A stretch of DNA of 64,000 bases from Yponomeuta sedellus (Eukaryota > Arthropoda > Insecta > Lepidoptera > Yponomeutidae). The notes below the pieces were generated by a model. That model was not told where the DNA came from. It did no database searches and saw only the letters and a list, made by a program, of their open reading frames with translations. The stretch lies in the NCBI GenBank assembly GCA_934045075.1, contig OW203725.1, forward strand, positions 16,304,269-16,368,268, written 5' to 3'. This document shows positions 11,401 to 21,900 of the stretch, in pieces (within the stretch, counting starts at the first letter, position 1; each line of letters starts with the position of its first letter). The position numbers and the translations under genes are program-made.

Positions 11401-13069
11401 TACTATCGAATTCCTGCGAAAGGGCTTCACTGATATTTATGATTTAGTTTGGCACGCTGACTGTAAAACCGATGATCGCGGGTTCGATCCCCGGTCGGGT
11501 CAAGCTAGGAAACGAACTTTTCTAGATTGTCTCGGGTCTTGGATGTTATATGTATTTATTGTAATAAATCTAACGTCGAGTTAGCACCTGTCATTTAGTT
11601 GTACTTAGTATGGGGCTAACGAGATCTGAGAATATTATTATTATTTTGTGTATATTTGGTAGGTCTGAGAATAGGTCACTTAGAGCCGGTTTCTGATTTG
11701 AAAATTTCACTAAGTGAATACTTAAGTTTTCCCAATCTCTTTTCTGAATAAATTGAAGAGACAGCACTGCAGTTAACTATTTACTTAGCGAAATTTTCAA
11801 TACAGAAATTGGCCCTTAATATAGGAAAACAACGTTTGCATCGGAAAACATCGTGAGGAAACCTGAGTGACTAAGGTGTTCAAATACCTCTGCGCTTGAA
11901 ATTGGCAATCCGTGTGGTACATACCCATACCACAGTCGGAAAGAAGGCCAGAGTGCTTAGTGCGAGTTTGACAGATCCAATCGAATAACTTTACTACCGC
12001 GTTAATCGAGCATTGAGGAGTTAACGTAAACTCAAATTCCTATGGCATCGAGGAAGCGCCACCTAGCGACAAGTATGGAAATTAAAAGCGAAAGTGTGTA
12101 ACTATGGATGGACGTTTATTACTCTTTTACGTAAAAACTACCGAATGGATTTTAATGAAACTTTACAATATTATAGCTTATACATCAGAATAACACAAAG
12201 GCTACAATTTATAAAAATATTGTGTGAATTATCCGAAATGTGACGATAAATGTCAAGTGAGTAGGAAAAAAATTACCATCTGCAAGCTATTACGCAGACG
12301 AAGTCGCGGGCAGTAGCTAGTAAAGAAATGTTTACGCCGTGAATCTTGAGGTAGGCAGAAACCAGTCTTAGGCCCAAGAGCATGATCTGCGTAGATTTCC
12401 GAAGGGACTTTTATGATGTGTAGTACTGTACGCAGTTTAGCAGGAATACAACTCATGTATTTTTCTGTGTTAATCTGAATATCTCATCAAAAAAAGAGGC
12501 AGTGCGGCCCCAAAAGGTATGGTATCAACCCTTTTATGTTCCCACTGCTGGGGCATGTGTCTCTTCCTGCATTGCATGAAGGTTAGGCCATACTCCACCA
12601 TGGAGGCCAAGTCCGGGTTGGTCGAGGATTGTAAGACAGTGGCAGGCCTTACTTTCAGAATTTATCAAGCCGCCCATAAGGCCTCTGACATGGCTTAACG
12701 ACTGCCATTACATGACAACCGGCACCAACGGCTTAACGTGCCTTGCGAAGACGAAAGTGGTAGTCGCAGGACGGTCACTCATCCCGCACCTGACCGCGCC
12801 TGTTGTTGCTTAACCAAGTGATTGATTCCAATCACTCGGTTCGACTAGGCCACGAGCGCAAAAAAGTATGACGCAATGTTATTCTGTGGCACTGACACTC
12901 AGATGTTCTTCTTTCAGGCGATTGGGAGAAAAAGTGTGTGGAATATCAGGCCTGGTTCCAATTTGAGGAGCGCCTGGGCACCGACGAGGGTAAGCGGCCA
13001 GGCCGCCCGCAATCTGCAGAGACCATGTTCGGTGTCGAAGGCTCCTTCAGGAAGCTGGAAGTAGACTAG
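5451..13069 (+). CDS. CRAL-TRIO (alpha-TTP-like) lipid carrier, copy 2, complete
   Basis: Seven exons: 5451-5589, 6035-6194, 7172-7298, 7603-7734, 9806-9916, 11032-11134, 12918-13069; 924 coding bases, 307 aa, usual for the family. Every junction has AG/GT borders and keeps frame. Residues 1-45 start MTIRELPLELARIAKDELNE (helical N-terminus). The CRAL-TRIO-N signature DDQWLIAILRGCKF follows at 47-60. The lipid-binding domain spans about 100-255, with GFSMGHLAQ and the end motif IIPVEYGGSGGT. The tail KRPGRPQSAETMFGVEGSF is shared with its neighbours. The R of LRGCKF, the pair in PLRLKG and K/R in EKAKQR match alpha-TTP residues said to hold phosphoinositides (from memory). The protein probably moves a hydrophobic ligand in the cytosol; which one is unknown. 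An AATAAA lies at 13171. Confidence 0.92.
5921..5933 (+). repeat. Run of 13 G
   Basis: Homopolymer in the first intron of copy 2. The exact length is prone to sequencing or assembly error. Confidence 0.9.
6340..6570. repeat. Hairpin-bearing MITE-like repeat
   Basis: Contains a perfect 11-bp stem, GGCTTTTTCCG (6384-6394) against CGGAAAAAGCC (6408-6418), around a 13-base GC-rich loop, followed by GC-richer sequence up to about 6565. Class unknown. Confidence 0.45.
6707..6752. repeat. Fragment of the GGTTTCTGAATTGAG MITE
   Basis: CGGCTTCTGAATTGAGAAAT and CACTAAGTAAATACTTAAGT match one terminal inverted repeat of the family at 11684-11816 and 32286-32415. Confidence 0.5.
7325..7540 (+). repeat. 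Helitron-like dispersed repeat
   Basis: Same family as 1029 and 37219: GCGAACTTTATACTT, TTATACAATTCTTGTTA, ACCGGGATATCAAGTAT, CAGATCTTTGTCCATC. Lies in intron 3 of copy 2. Confidence 0.5.
8025..8180 (+). repeat. LINE 3' tail with (GATT)n end
   Basis: TGCCTGTAAAAGGCGACTAA, then GGTTGCAAATAAATTTGATT, then five to six GATT units (8157-8178). The short tandem tail is typical of target-primed non-LTR insertions. Confidence 0.5.
8181..9805. other. Rest of intron 4 of copy 2
   Basis: Contains an inverted-repeat pair (about 8545-8580 against 8605-8633, arms with AGAATCAATTCC/GGAATTGATTCT). It also has a repeat piece with GGGCACAGGCCTTCTCTCAG at 8680 and a segment near 9290-9370 that is the inverse of 5690-5765. 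No coding signal. Confidence 0.45.
9969..10335 (-). repeat. 5S-rRNA-headed SINE, copy a
   Basis: The SINE lies on the minus strand: its 5S-like head is at the right and its tail (ATCAACCCTTGTATG as read on the plus strand) at the left. Just outside the head, 10343-10360 holds an inverted tail fragment, ACATACAAGGGTTGAT, so a second piece is joined head to head. An 8-bp hairpin AGTGATTG/CAATCACT precedes the CTAGGCCATGAGCGC end. Confidence 0.85.
11440..11560 (+). repeat. tRNA-derived SINE fragment
   Basis: B-box-like GCGGGTTCGATCCCCGGTCG at 11479, followed by the body motif GTCTCGGGTCTTGGATGTTA. Same body as 41120 and 52152. Confidence 0.5.
11684..11816. repeat. TA-flanked MITE with GGTTTCTG termini
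   Basis: The ends are inverted repeats (GAGCCGGTTTCTGATTTGAA against TTTTCAATACAGAAATTGGC) with TA on each side. Relatives lie at 32286-32415, about 32875-32950 and 6707. A TA duplication points to Tc1/mariner-type mobilisation (inference). Confidence 0.6.
11830..11960 (+). repeat. SINE body fragment (GAAAACATCGTGAGGAAACC family)
   Basis: GGAAAACATCGTGAGGAAAC and CTCTGCGCTTGAAATTGGCA match the complete copy at 40070-40270. Confidence 0.55.
12105..12322 (-). repeat. Helitron-like dispersed repeat
   Basis: Ends GACGAAGTCGCGGGCAGTAG followed by CTAGT on the plus strand, the mirror of 37495-37770. Both share TTTTACGTAAAAACT and a TTACTCTTTTACG stretch. Confidence 0.55.
12531..12859 (-). repeat. 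5S-rRNA-headed SINE, copy b
   Basis: Nearly full length, in the last intron of copy 2, about 60 bases before the last exon. Flanked by a near-perfect duplication AAAAGGTATG / AAAAAGTATG. Head end CGACTAGGCCACGAGCGC at 12842-12859. Confidence 0.85.
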
Positions 13070-13170
13070 TTTAAGTTTGCATTAAGTTTTTACGAGCAAT
13101 GTACCGTCTACCTGGTTAATAAGATAATTTCACGTTGATTTTACATTTTGCGAGGTTGATGAGACAATTT

Positions 13171-13176
13171 AATAAA
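13171..13176 (+). terminator. Poly(A) signal of CRAL-TRIO copy 2
   Basis: AATAAA, 102 bases past the TAG stop codon. Confidence 0.7.
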
Positions 13177-13844
13177 AAAATGTATGAAATATTTATTGTA
13201 TTCCTACTTCATAAATTTTAGAAGAGATTTTTTTGGAATCTTCTCAGAATAAAAAATATAATTTCGAGATAAAATAATAAAAATTGTTTAAACAATTCAA
13301 CTGTGCACGTTTAAATAAGTATTTGGGTGTTAAATTAAAGTGGGATATTTTTTTGCAAATTTTATTGGGTCATATGATATGCGGCTGGACCCTGAAAATA
13401 GAACAGCTCGCCATATTGAAGAAAATAAGCGGAATTTACTTTCCTGATTGTGCGTGAAAATGTCGAAAACTGTTCAAAGTCGCGTAAGGAAAGCGGAACA
13501 CAATTTATAAAAGTATCCGTCGTATAGAATATCTGCGGATTGGGCTTTATCTAAGTAACAATACCAACTACAATAGCTATCAAAATTACTGTTTAGGTAC
13601 CAAGTATAGTTTGTGTAATAAAGATTGGCAAAAATTTCTTATGCATCTGTTTAATATTTAGAATCTGAGTGTGATCATTGATAAACCACTAAGAATGTGC
13701 AGTGCATGGATGAATTATTTTGTTTCCTTGATTTCCATTGAATGTAAAATATCTATAATTTAAAATAAATAAAGGGTTTCTTACTTTCAATATTTTCTTA
13801 TTTATATTATATTGGGTATATTTGTGTAAACTGTAAAACCAACC

Positions 13845-13925
13845 AAGTGGCCACCTCGCAGCCCTGATCTAACGCCCCTCGATTTTTTTTGTGGGGACAT
13901 TTTTGACGATTTCTGTCATTACTAG
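13845..13925 (+). pseudogene. DDE transposase remnant (Tc1/mariner-like)
   Basis: Twenty-six codons reading KWPPRSPDLTPLDFFCGD... before a stop. The PxSPDLxPxDFF block is the usual context of a late catalytic Asp in Tc1/mariner-superfamily transposases (family knowledge). No other transposase sequence adjoins it. Confidence 0.6.
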
Positions 13926-14313
13926 TACTCAAACTTTAATTGGTCCCATAGAGTATTTTGGTTCCCACATGAAATAGGATCGATTAGCATAAAAATATTT
14001 TTTTTGTATTTCAGAATTTTTTCGCTGACTGTACATTTTCTCCAAAATCTGTGAATGCAGTTCATAATATCTTTAAAAGTTGGAGATGGTCTCCTAGGAA
14101 GGTTTTATTGTCACTATAACGATTAAGGTACCTTCCCTTACTGACACGTCTCAAAAATCCACCCCTATAGACAAAATGCAGCCAAACTCAACTTTTAAAC
14201 TCTAGTTTTTTTTTCCTTTTATTAAAATTTTCGTCAATCTTACAATTTTCAAGCTCTCAGACCAGGTGGTATGACGATCTGCGAAAAACTGCAGACTGAA
14301 GACAGTGCGCTAT

Positions 14314-14375
14314 GTCGCTCATTAGGGGAGGGCTATGTCCAGCAGCAGTGGACTAATATAGCCTGACGATGACAA
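14314..14375 (+). repeat. RTE-type LINE 3' tail
   Basis: CGCTCATTAGGGGAGGGCTA, TGTCCAGCAGCAGTGGACTA, ATAGCCTGACGATGAC. The extra CAG next to CCAGCAG looks like replication slippage. Confidence 0.6.
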
Positions 14376-15960
14376 TTTTTAAGCAATTTATCGTCATTAA
14401 AAGATCACAAGAAAAGAACAAAAATTAAGTAAATAAGATAAATATTTTCAAAACATCTAAATCATAATCCAGGATTTTGTTAAATAAGGTACGTAGGTAA
14501 AACGAAAAATCTATTTGCAATGTTGTTTCAGATAGTGATGGGTATAAAGTAATTACTTTATTCTACTAACGTTAATAGTATGAAAGTAAAACTTCATATT
14601 ATTAACGTTAATGTGTTGCATTTATAAGATAATTATAACTATCCAGATAATTTTATTATTTTTAACAGTTTTGCACTTAATGAAATTAAATTGCACTTAA
14701 ATGAATGCACGATACGGCGGGCTTAATGCCTTATCAAAATCGACCCACTAGATCCACAACCCATGGGCTGTCTAAAGAATTCTACTCTCTGTATTATACC
14801 ATTTTCACCTGCTCATAAAATAAACATTTGGAGCCCCAACAAAAAGATCGTGACCAAAATCTCTAGCCGTCTTACGGGTTTCACAATTTTGGCCTGGACA
14901 ACGTAGCCAGTAAAGCTTCTGTAATGTATATTGTTTATGTTTTGTCACATACATCATACGTCAGAAGGTTTCTCGTCGTTGAATAGACAAGGTAAGTAGG
15001 TAGTTAAGTACTTGTAATGCAACCATTGGACACGCGTCCGCAGTGAAGTGAAACATGTTTTAGCCTTCATTCGTATCGTAACGTAACTCTAAACTTCTGA
15101 ATTATATGGATACAAATTCAGTGTCGGTTTGCTAACGTTAGAGGAAGGCTGTGTAATACACACGAGGCCTATTCAGCAGTTTCCATCATAAGGTGCCAAA
15201 AATAAGTAGGTTATAATTATCGAGATATTTAAAAAATATTTAGAACAACCAAGTAAATATGAATTTGGAACGGTTTTTATAACTAAGCAATGCCATTGGA
15301 GTTTCTTGTCTGTATTGGTGTTTAGAGGTTATCTTCGCCGTTTGTTTTCCATGGTTCAGTTATTACTTGCCTACACCTATAACCCGCAATATGAGTGTGT
15401 TATCTTATCAGAACGCAAGCTGTTGTCTGCAAGTTGGTGTTGGAGTTATCACCTCGCTTTACTCATGAACGGACGACTGAGCACTCCTGCACTGGAACGA
15501 GTGATGTTGTTAAAGTTTACAAGCTTCAGGTATGTAACATATTGTTCTGTATTACTTTACGATCGCTCCTACAATGTTCAGCCAATAAAATACCACAGAT
15601 ATGCTTTTTATGGAGTAAATGTCCAGTGGATTCTAAGCAGTAAATTTAATCAAGTGAAATCTTTAAAAAAAGTAATTGCTCAAAGTAGATATACATCTTA
15701 TCGATTATCGCGAACGGAGACTATCAAGAAGTCTAACCTTGTAGGACTAGTTGAAATATTTCCATTTGATTTTAGCATTAATTGGCGTTGATGCTGTGTA
15801 GATTGGTTAACATTAATTAGCAAAGCATATACTCGTACCTACTACGCCGGTCGAGGAAAACGAAATTTCAGCATTGAATTCACTCCAGTCATTTTGGCTT
15901 GTGAGAGATGTTGTTTCATATCCTCGCGAATACTTTCAGCTCGTGAAATAAGAGGTAAAG

Positions 15961-18900
15961 ATGACAGTCCGTGAGTTGTCACCGGCCCTACAGAAGCGGG
16001 CTCAAAAGGAGATCAATGAGGACCCAAAGAGGATTCCGTCCGACATCGCCGCTCTCAGAGACTGGCTCAAGATGCAGCCGCATCTAGAGATGATACAACC
16101 GAGTAAGTTTGATCATCATCATCAACCCATTATGTCCCCACCGAGGGGCACGGGTCTCTACCCTGAGGAAGGTATAGGCCATACTCCACCACGGGGGCCA
16201 AGTCCAGTTTGGTGCAGGCTTGCAAGACTAGTGGCTGGTCTTACTGTCAGAAGTTTTCAAGCCGTCCTAAGGCCTCTGACTTGGTTTAACGACTGCCATT
16301 TATCGACGACAGCCGGCACCAACTGCTTAACATGCCTTGCGAAGCACGGAACCGCTCGGAAAAATGCCACTAGCGTTAGTCATAGACGGTTTACCCATCC
16401 ATGCACTGAACGCGCCCTGTGTTGCTTAACCGTCGTGATCGTGTAAGATCACTCAGGCAGCCGGGCCTACGAGCGAAAATTTGTTTGTTACACTTTATTG
16501 CACTATAAAATTTAAATAACATACGATGTGATAACAATTCGAGTACAAAGACGAATTTATTTCAACAGAAATTTCTTCCAGCCAAAGCTTAAAAACTTTG
16601 GAATTTTAAAACAAACAGAGCGGGTGTAGCAAATAATATTCAAACAACGTTTAGAAATAAACTCACGTGAGCGTCTATATAAATATTGGAAAGAAAAAAA
16701 AAATATAACAAATATAAACGTAAAATATAAACGTGCATATTCATATATTACATATACTACTTACTGAGATACAGTTAATTTCATAAAATAATATTATTAT
16801 AGATTAATTAAGTGCTACGGATATATCCATCTATCTAATCAACCATAAACATAGCCGGCTGTTTATGTTTATGCCGAGGTTTGTATAATACACGAGCAAT
16901 GATGTGCGTCCGATAATGCACAGCGCGTTAATTCATGTACAAAGTGACCTCAGGTAGTATAATATTATATATTAGAATTTTGCGTACGAACTTATTATTC
17001 CGAAAATCATTAAAACCTATGTTAATACCATAAAATGTTCCCTAACCGAGGGCTGCTATACCTCTTATGGTTTTCACCCGCTGATATAATAAAATATTAG
17101 TTTAGGTACTTTGTGCCTAAATGAAAAATGACGCCACTTGTTGACCATGGATTATTGCCCGTACATTATTGGCTGTGTTTTATGAAGGTTACAATTATTT
17201 TATCAATAATTATGTCGGCCTGCGTTGTTGCCGCCCAACTGGCCTAAGGACTCTCTTTTGTGCCCGCCAATCAATTGCCGGTGTTTAAGTTAATTTACGC
17301 GAAGCAAAAATCAGTAAGTTTTGTAATAACATTTTTTTTTAATAAGTAATTTTAAAGAACGAAAATTTATTAAAGTACATTGCTAAATACTGTCTGAAAA
17401 AATACTACCTTCAGAGCTCGCTCAGCCAATTTAGGTTAATTTACTTACTAAGATAATTAAAAAAACGTTTTTACAGAGTGAAAGAAAATAAATACAGGAT
17501 AAACTTAAATAAGTAACCTTTTTAATGTATTATGCTTTCTAGTGTGTACGATAAAGAGTTCTAATCGTATAGTTAAAATAGTAAAATCTGTAAAATGTAA
17601 CAGAAACCTTAGGTAAACGAGCGCAACGCCAACAAATTGCACCGCAAATTGGATACATTTGTAAAAAAATATGTAAGTAAAGGTTTTTTAGATATACACA
17701 GACAAAAAAACTAGGTATTTGCCTCTGTCAAAAACTATAATGTGTGAGTGAGAGGTAAATATAAATCCAACCTCTTCCTTTAACTAACCGTGATGTACCT
17801 ATTTAACATATCAACTAGTGACGTAAATCATTCTTACCGTACCTACCTACATAGTTGTTTCGAAACAACGATTTATACATTCATGTCTAGCTAAGGGAAA
17901 TGCAATCAAGAGATTAGCAAATAGGTAATAAACAGCTGACGGTCACACATTAGTGTGACTATATCGTAGATAGATAAAACTTTAAATAATACAACAAGTG
18001 CAAAATTGCGTTCTATCGGATTAGGCGCCGATCCCAATATGACCTACTAACTGATAAGTATTTACAAATTTTTACGGGCACCTTAGGCCAACGATATCGC
18101 ACACAACAGTAGGCCATAATAATGTACTCTGTGAGTAGGTAGGTCAAAGCGACCAAAATATAGCATGTAACTACTCCAAAGCGCTATCTGTTTTAAATTT
18201 AAAGAACCAACTTCTGTTTACTTGGTACTCGCTGGCCGTTGCGAGCGAGACGCTTGGAAATTTAACGGGAAACATTTTCCCTGGTAAAGTAGTTGCTTCA
18301 CTACTAGGAAGATGGCGCTACGTGTACTTTCAAAATAGACTAAATAATTTTGTTCATTCATAATTTATTATTCTTTTTACATACGGTTGAATCTCGATTT
18401 CTGTCATATTTACCTACATGTTTAATTATGACGCGACATTTTTTGAAATTATAATCTAATTTTATAAAAAATAGACATCGTTTATATTATTATGGGAGTC
18501 GCCGAGAGATGAACATTCTAGCGAACGTTTTAGTAAACTAGCTAGCTCGTCGATGGCCTTATTTTTAAAAACACAATTCGTATAAAGCACTCCTCAGAGG
18601 CAGTTTTTTAATCTCTTTAATCTCCACGAGTTTCTTAAGGAATCGTGTTTTTATTAATAACTAGCTGACACAGCGAACTTCGTACCGCCTAACAGTCGAT
18701 TCTTTAAGAAAAAAAAAAATTCTCTCCGTAAGAACCATCCTCGTACTTCAAGGAATATTCTTAAAAAAGCATTAGCGAAATCGAGATTTGCTCTTACCAA
18801 CACATTCAGCGATTCATTTTTATATTATAAAATAGAGAATACCGATAATGTCAGATCCGATTAAGATGTTAGGCAGTGGCCAAACAATGACATAATTGCT

Positions 18901-21900
18901 CGGGTCGGCAAAAAAATCCAAGCAAATTTTCTATCATTTCGCTTGCTAGAATGTGTGCTTGAACGCTTCCCTTTATTTTGTAAGCTTTTACTTGTAATCA
19001 CATCCACAAAAACGCCCTTGTACAAATATATTTATCGTCGATTTGTGAAGGCCACCTGAGTGTCCGATGCTTTATCACCAATCTGGGCTAGACTGGCGTC
19101 GTGATTATGCTCATGCTCTCCCTGAGACAAAACCTGTGTACTGTAATGTGATATACACATATACACGCTGAAATCTGATTGGTTTGCAGTTATTATGTAA
19201 CTATTGCTTTAAAATTAAATTAAAAATGAGTTAAGAAATATTGATCTGAGTTCAGAATTATGAATTTTAGCAATAAGGCCGCCAATTGTACTCTGTATCT
19301 TTACATGTTTAATACCATGTACTCTGGAGTACAATAAAGAATAAAACCAGCGAATCCGATAGCATTTTTTAAGGCACGTTCAATTTGCTTTGGCTTACAA
19401 ACCACTCCAAATTCAGTATACAATTACAAGTCTTACAATACAAAGTTAATGTTGTTTTTAGCTGACCAATGGCTCATAGCCTTCCTCCGCGGCTGTAAGT
19501 TCAGTCTGGAGAGGAGCAAAGAGAAGTTGGATATGTACTATACATTGAGAACTATTGTACCAGAATTCTTCGCCGACAGAGATCCCATGAGTAACAAGCT
19601 GCAAGACATTCTTAAATTAGGGTAAGATTAATAATACGGCTGAGTTAAAGATTGCTACTGAAATTATCGTCCTTGTTTCTTTTAGAAATCTACATATCTC
19701 TCAGAAGATTCGATTCTCTCGATTTGATGTTGATTGAATATAAATTTGAATTATCTCTGCAAATGTCGTGGATGTCTGTAACTGGACAGGATACCAAAGA
19801 ATCATGAATATTTATTATTAGTAAGAAAGCAAACGGAGAGAGAGAGTATTTTATTTATTAGTTAATATTAGTTTATAAAGCGGGCCGCCTTACCCGTATG
19901 GGCTTAGACAGGTGGGCAAAAATCCTCACTGACTGGGTTCCACGCGACGGATATCGCAAACGTGGCCGACCCAAGCCGAGATGGCGGGAAGACCTCAGGA
20001 CCTTTTGTCGGGCTGTCAGGAGGTGGCCATGAACAGGGAGTAGTGAAAACCCAAAGGGGACGCCTTTGCCCAGTAGTGAGAAAAAATCGAGACTACAGTA
20101 ATTGACAATCCTAACTAAACAATTAACACTAACACGAGTACGACTAATAAGTACTCACTTCTCATTAATTACAGAGTATTTTTGCCGCTAAGAAATTGTG
20201 CGAGCGAAGATGGGCCGCGTGTTAGTATCATTCGGTTGGGGATATTCGATTCCTCCCGGTTTCATCTCTCTGACGTCATCAAAGTGGCTTACATGGTTAC
20301 TGAGATTCTCATGCTGGAGGATGACCAGTTCAGTGTAGCTGGTGAGGTATGTAGTGTAGTGTTTGAAATAGGTACTGTTAGGTTCGGTATATTCGACCTC
20401 CATCTTGATGCTATACAAGCTTCTTGCGCAAAAAATATTCGATACCAACCCTTTGTGTGAAGAAAACTCGACATACGTACATCTTGTGCAAGCCTCGAGA
20501 TATAATTAGTCGAAATTTTCGCCAAGGAGATACACTTTTTAGAATAAAAGCTGTCTAGTGTTATTTGATAATAACAATAAAATTACTTTAAATTTTTGTA
20601 AGCGGTCTAATTTTAATGATATGCATTTAAATTAATTTAACCTTCCTTTTCACGCATTGAATGTCTATTTTCGCTAAATCTTTCTTTTTCTCGTAGTCAT
20701 GGTATAAAATATAGTAAGTAACTATTAAATAAAACGTTTTTATATCGACGACCATGACTCGCAAGTGAAGGATTTTAACACTTGAATCACTCGTTAACTA
20801 TTAACTAATTGCATATTACACGCTTTTGTTTACAGGAAGTTATAGTAGATGCGAAAGGAGTGGGCATGAGTGTCTTCAGTCAATGGACCCCGGCTCTGGC
20901 GAAAAAGGCAGTAATGAGTTTTGAAAAAGGTCTGCCGGTCAGACAGCGAGGGAACCATATCCTCAACACGCCCTCAGGATTCGAAGCTGCCTATGCGATA
21001 TTTAGGATGTTCTTGAACGACAAAATGAAGAAAAGGGTGAGCATAATGGGCATTACCCAGATACCATGAATGGAGTTTGAAGAGCGGAATCTAGGCCGTT
21101 TGGTTCATACTTACTGCAAGATAATAGAGAGAAAGTGGACATTTATTTAAATCGCCACAGAAATTAATACAGAGGAGATATGTCGCTATGGCGCTCATTA
21201 GGGGAGGGCTATGTCCAGCAGTGGACTACATAATATAGCCTGAAGAAGAAGAAGATATCTAAGGAAAATACTTGCATGTAAAACAAAAAAAAAATATTTA
21301 AAAAAATAAAAGAACCCGACTGCAGTGATAAATCAACTGAAAGGGAAAAAATAAGATAATTTTATTATCAAATGCTAATGTCGAATCAGAAGAGTTCATG
21401 CTGCTTTACTTGAGGGACCAAATAATATAACTTTATAAGCATTATTTGCTCAAACTGTTGCAATTATTATTTTATATAAAATGATGCAGTCGGGACCCAT
21501 TACTGTTTGTTTAAAGTCCTCTAATGGGTCCCGACTGCATCATTTTATATAAAATAATAAATGCAACAGTTTGAGCAAATAATGCTTATAAAGTTATATT
21601 ATTTGGTCCCTCAAGTAAAGCAGCATGAACTCTTCTGATTCGACATTAGCATTTGATAATAAAATTATCTTATTTTTTCCCTTTCAGTTGATTTATCACT
21701 GCAGTCGGGTTCTTTTATTTTTTTAAATATTTTTTTTATTTTTGACCTTTTAGTGACTCAGTAAAACGATAAAATTTAAAAGTCCATCTGTTCTGTTTAC
21801 ATGCTTTAAATCGTTATATTATTTTATTTCCTAAATGAATTTTAGTTTATTGCTTTATTTTCTTTTGTTCGACAATGGACATGTCTCGGCAAATCATAAA

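Larger units (their letters stand above)
13070..15960. other. Intergenic region between copies 2 and 3
   Basis: Contains the copy 2 poly(A) signal, a transposase remnant (13845), an RTE-type tail (14314) and an inverted repeat near 14567-14610 (TAACGTTAATA arms). The 650 bases before the copy 3 start have open frames but no recognisable protein; part may be 5' UTR. Confidence 0.5.

Noticed and set aside
13845..13925. Active Tc1/mariner transposase
   Set aside because: Only 26 codons around one catalytic Asp before a stop; the rest of the gene is absent.
15306..15791. 161-codon open frame before CRAL-TRIO copy 3
   Set aside because: No family resemblance, no conserved motif, and a second overlapping frame is also open. 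It may be 5' UTR or chance.
16103..16446. Open frame continuing from copy 3 exon 1
   Set aside because: The exon ends at the GTAAGT donor at 16103. The continuation is a 5S-type SINE read antisense.
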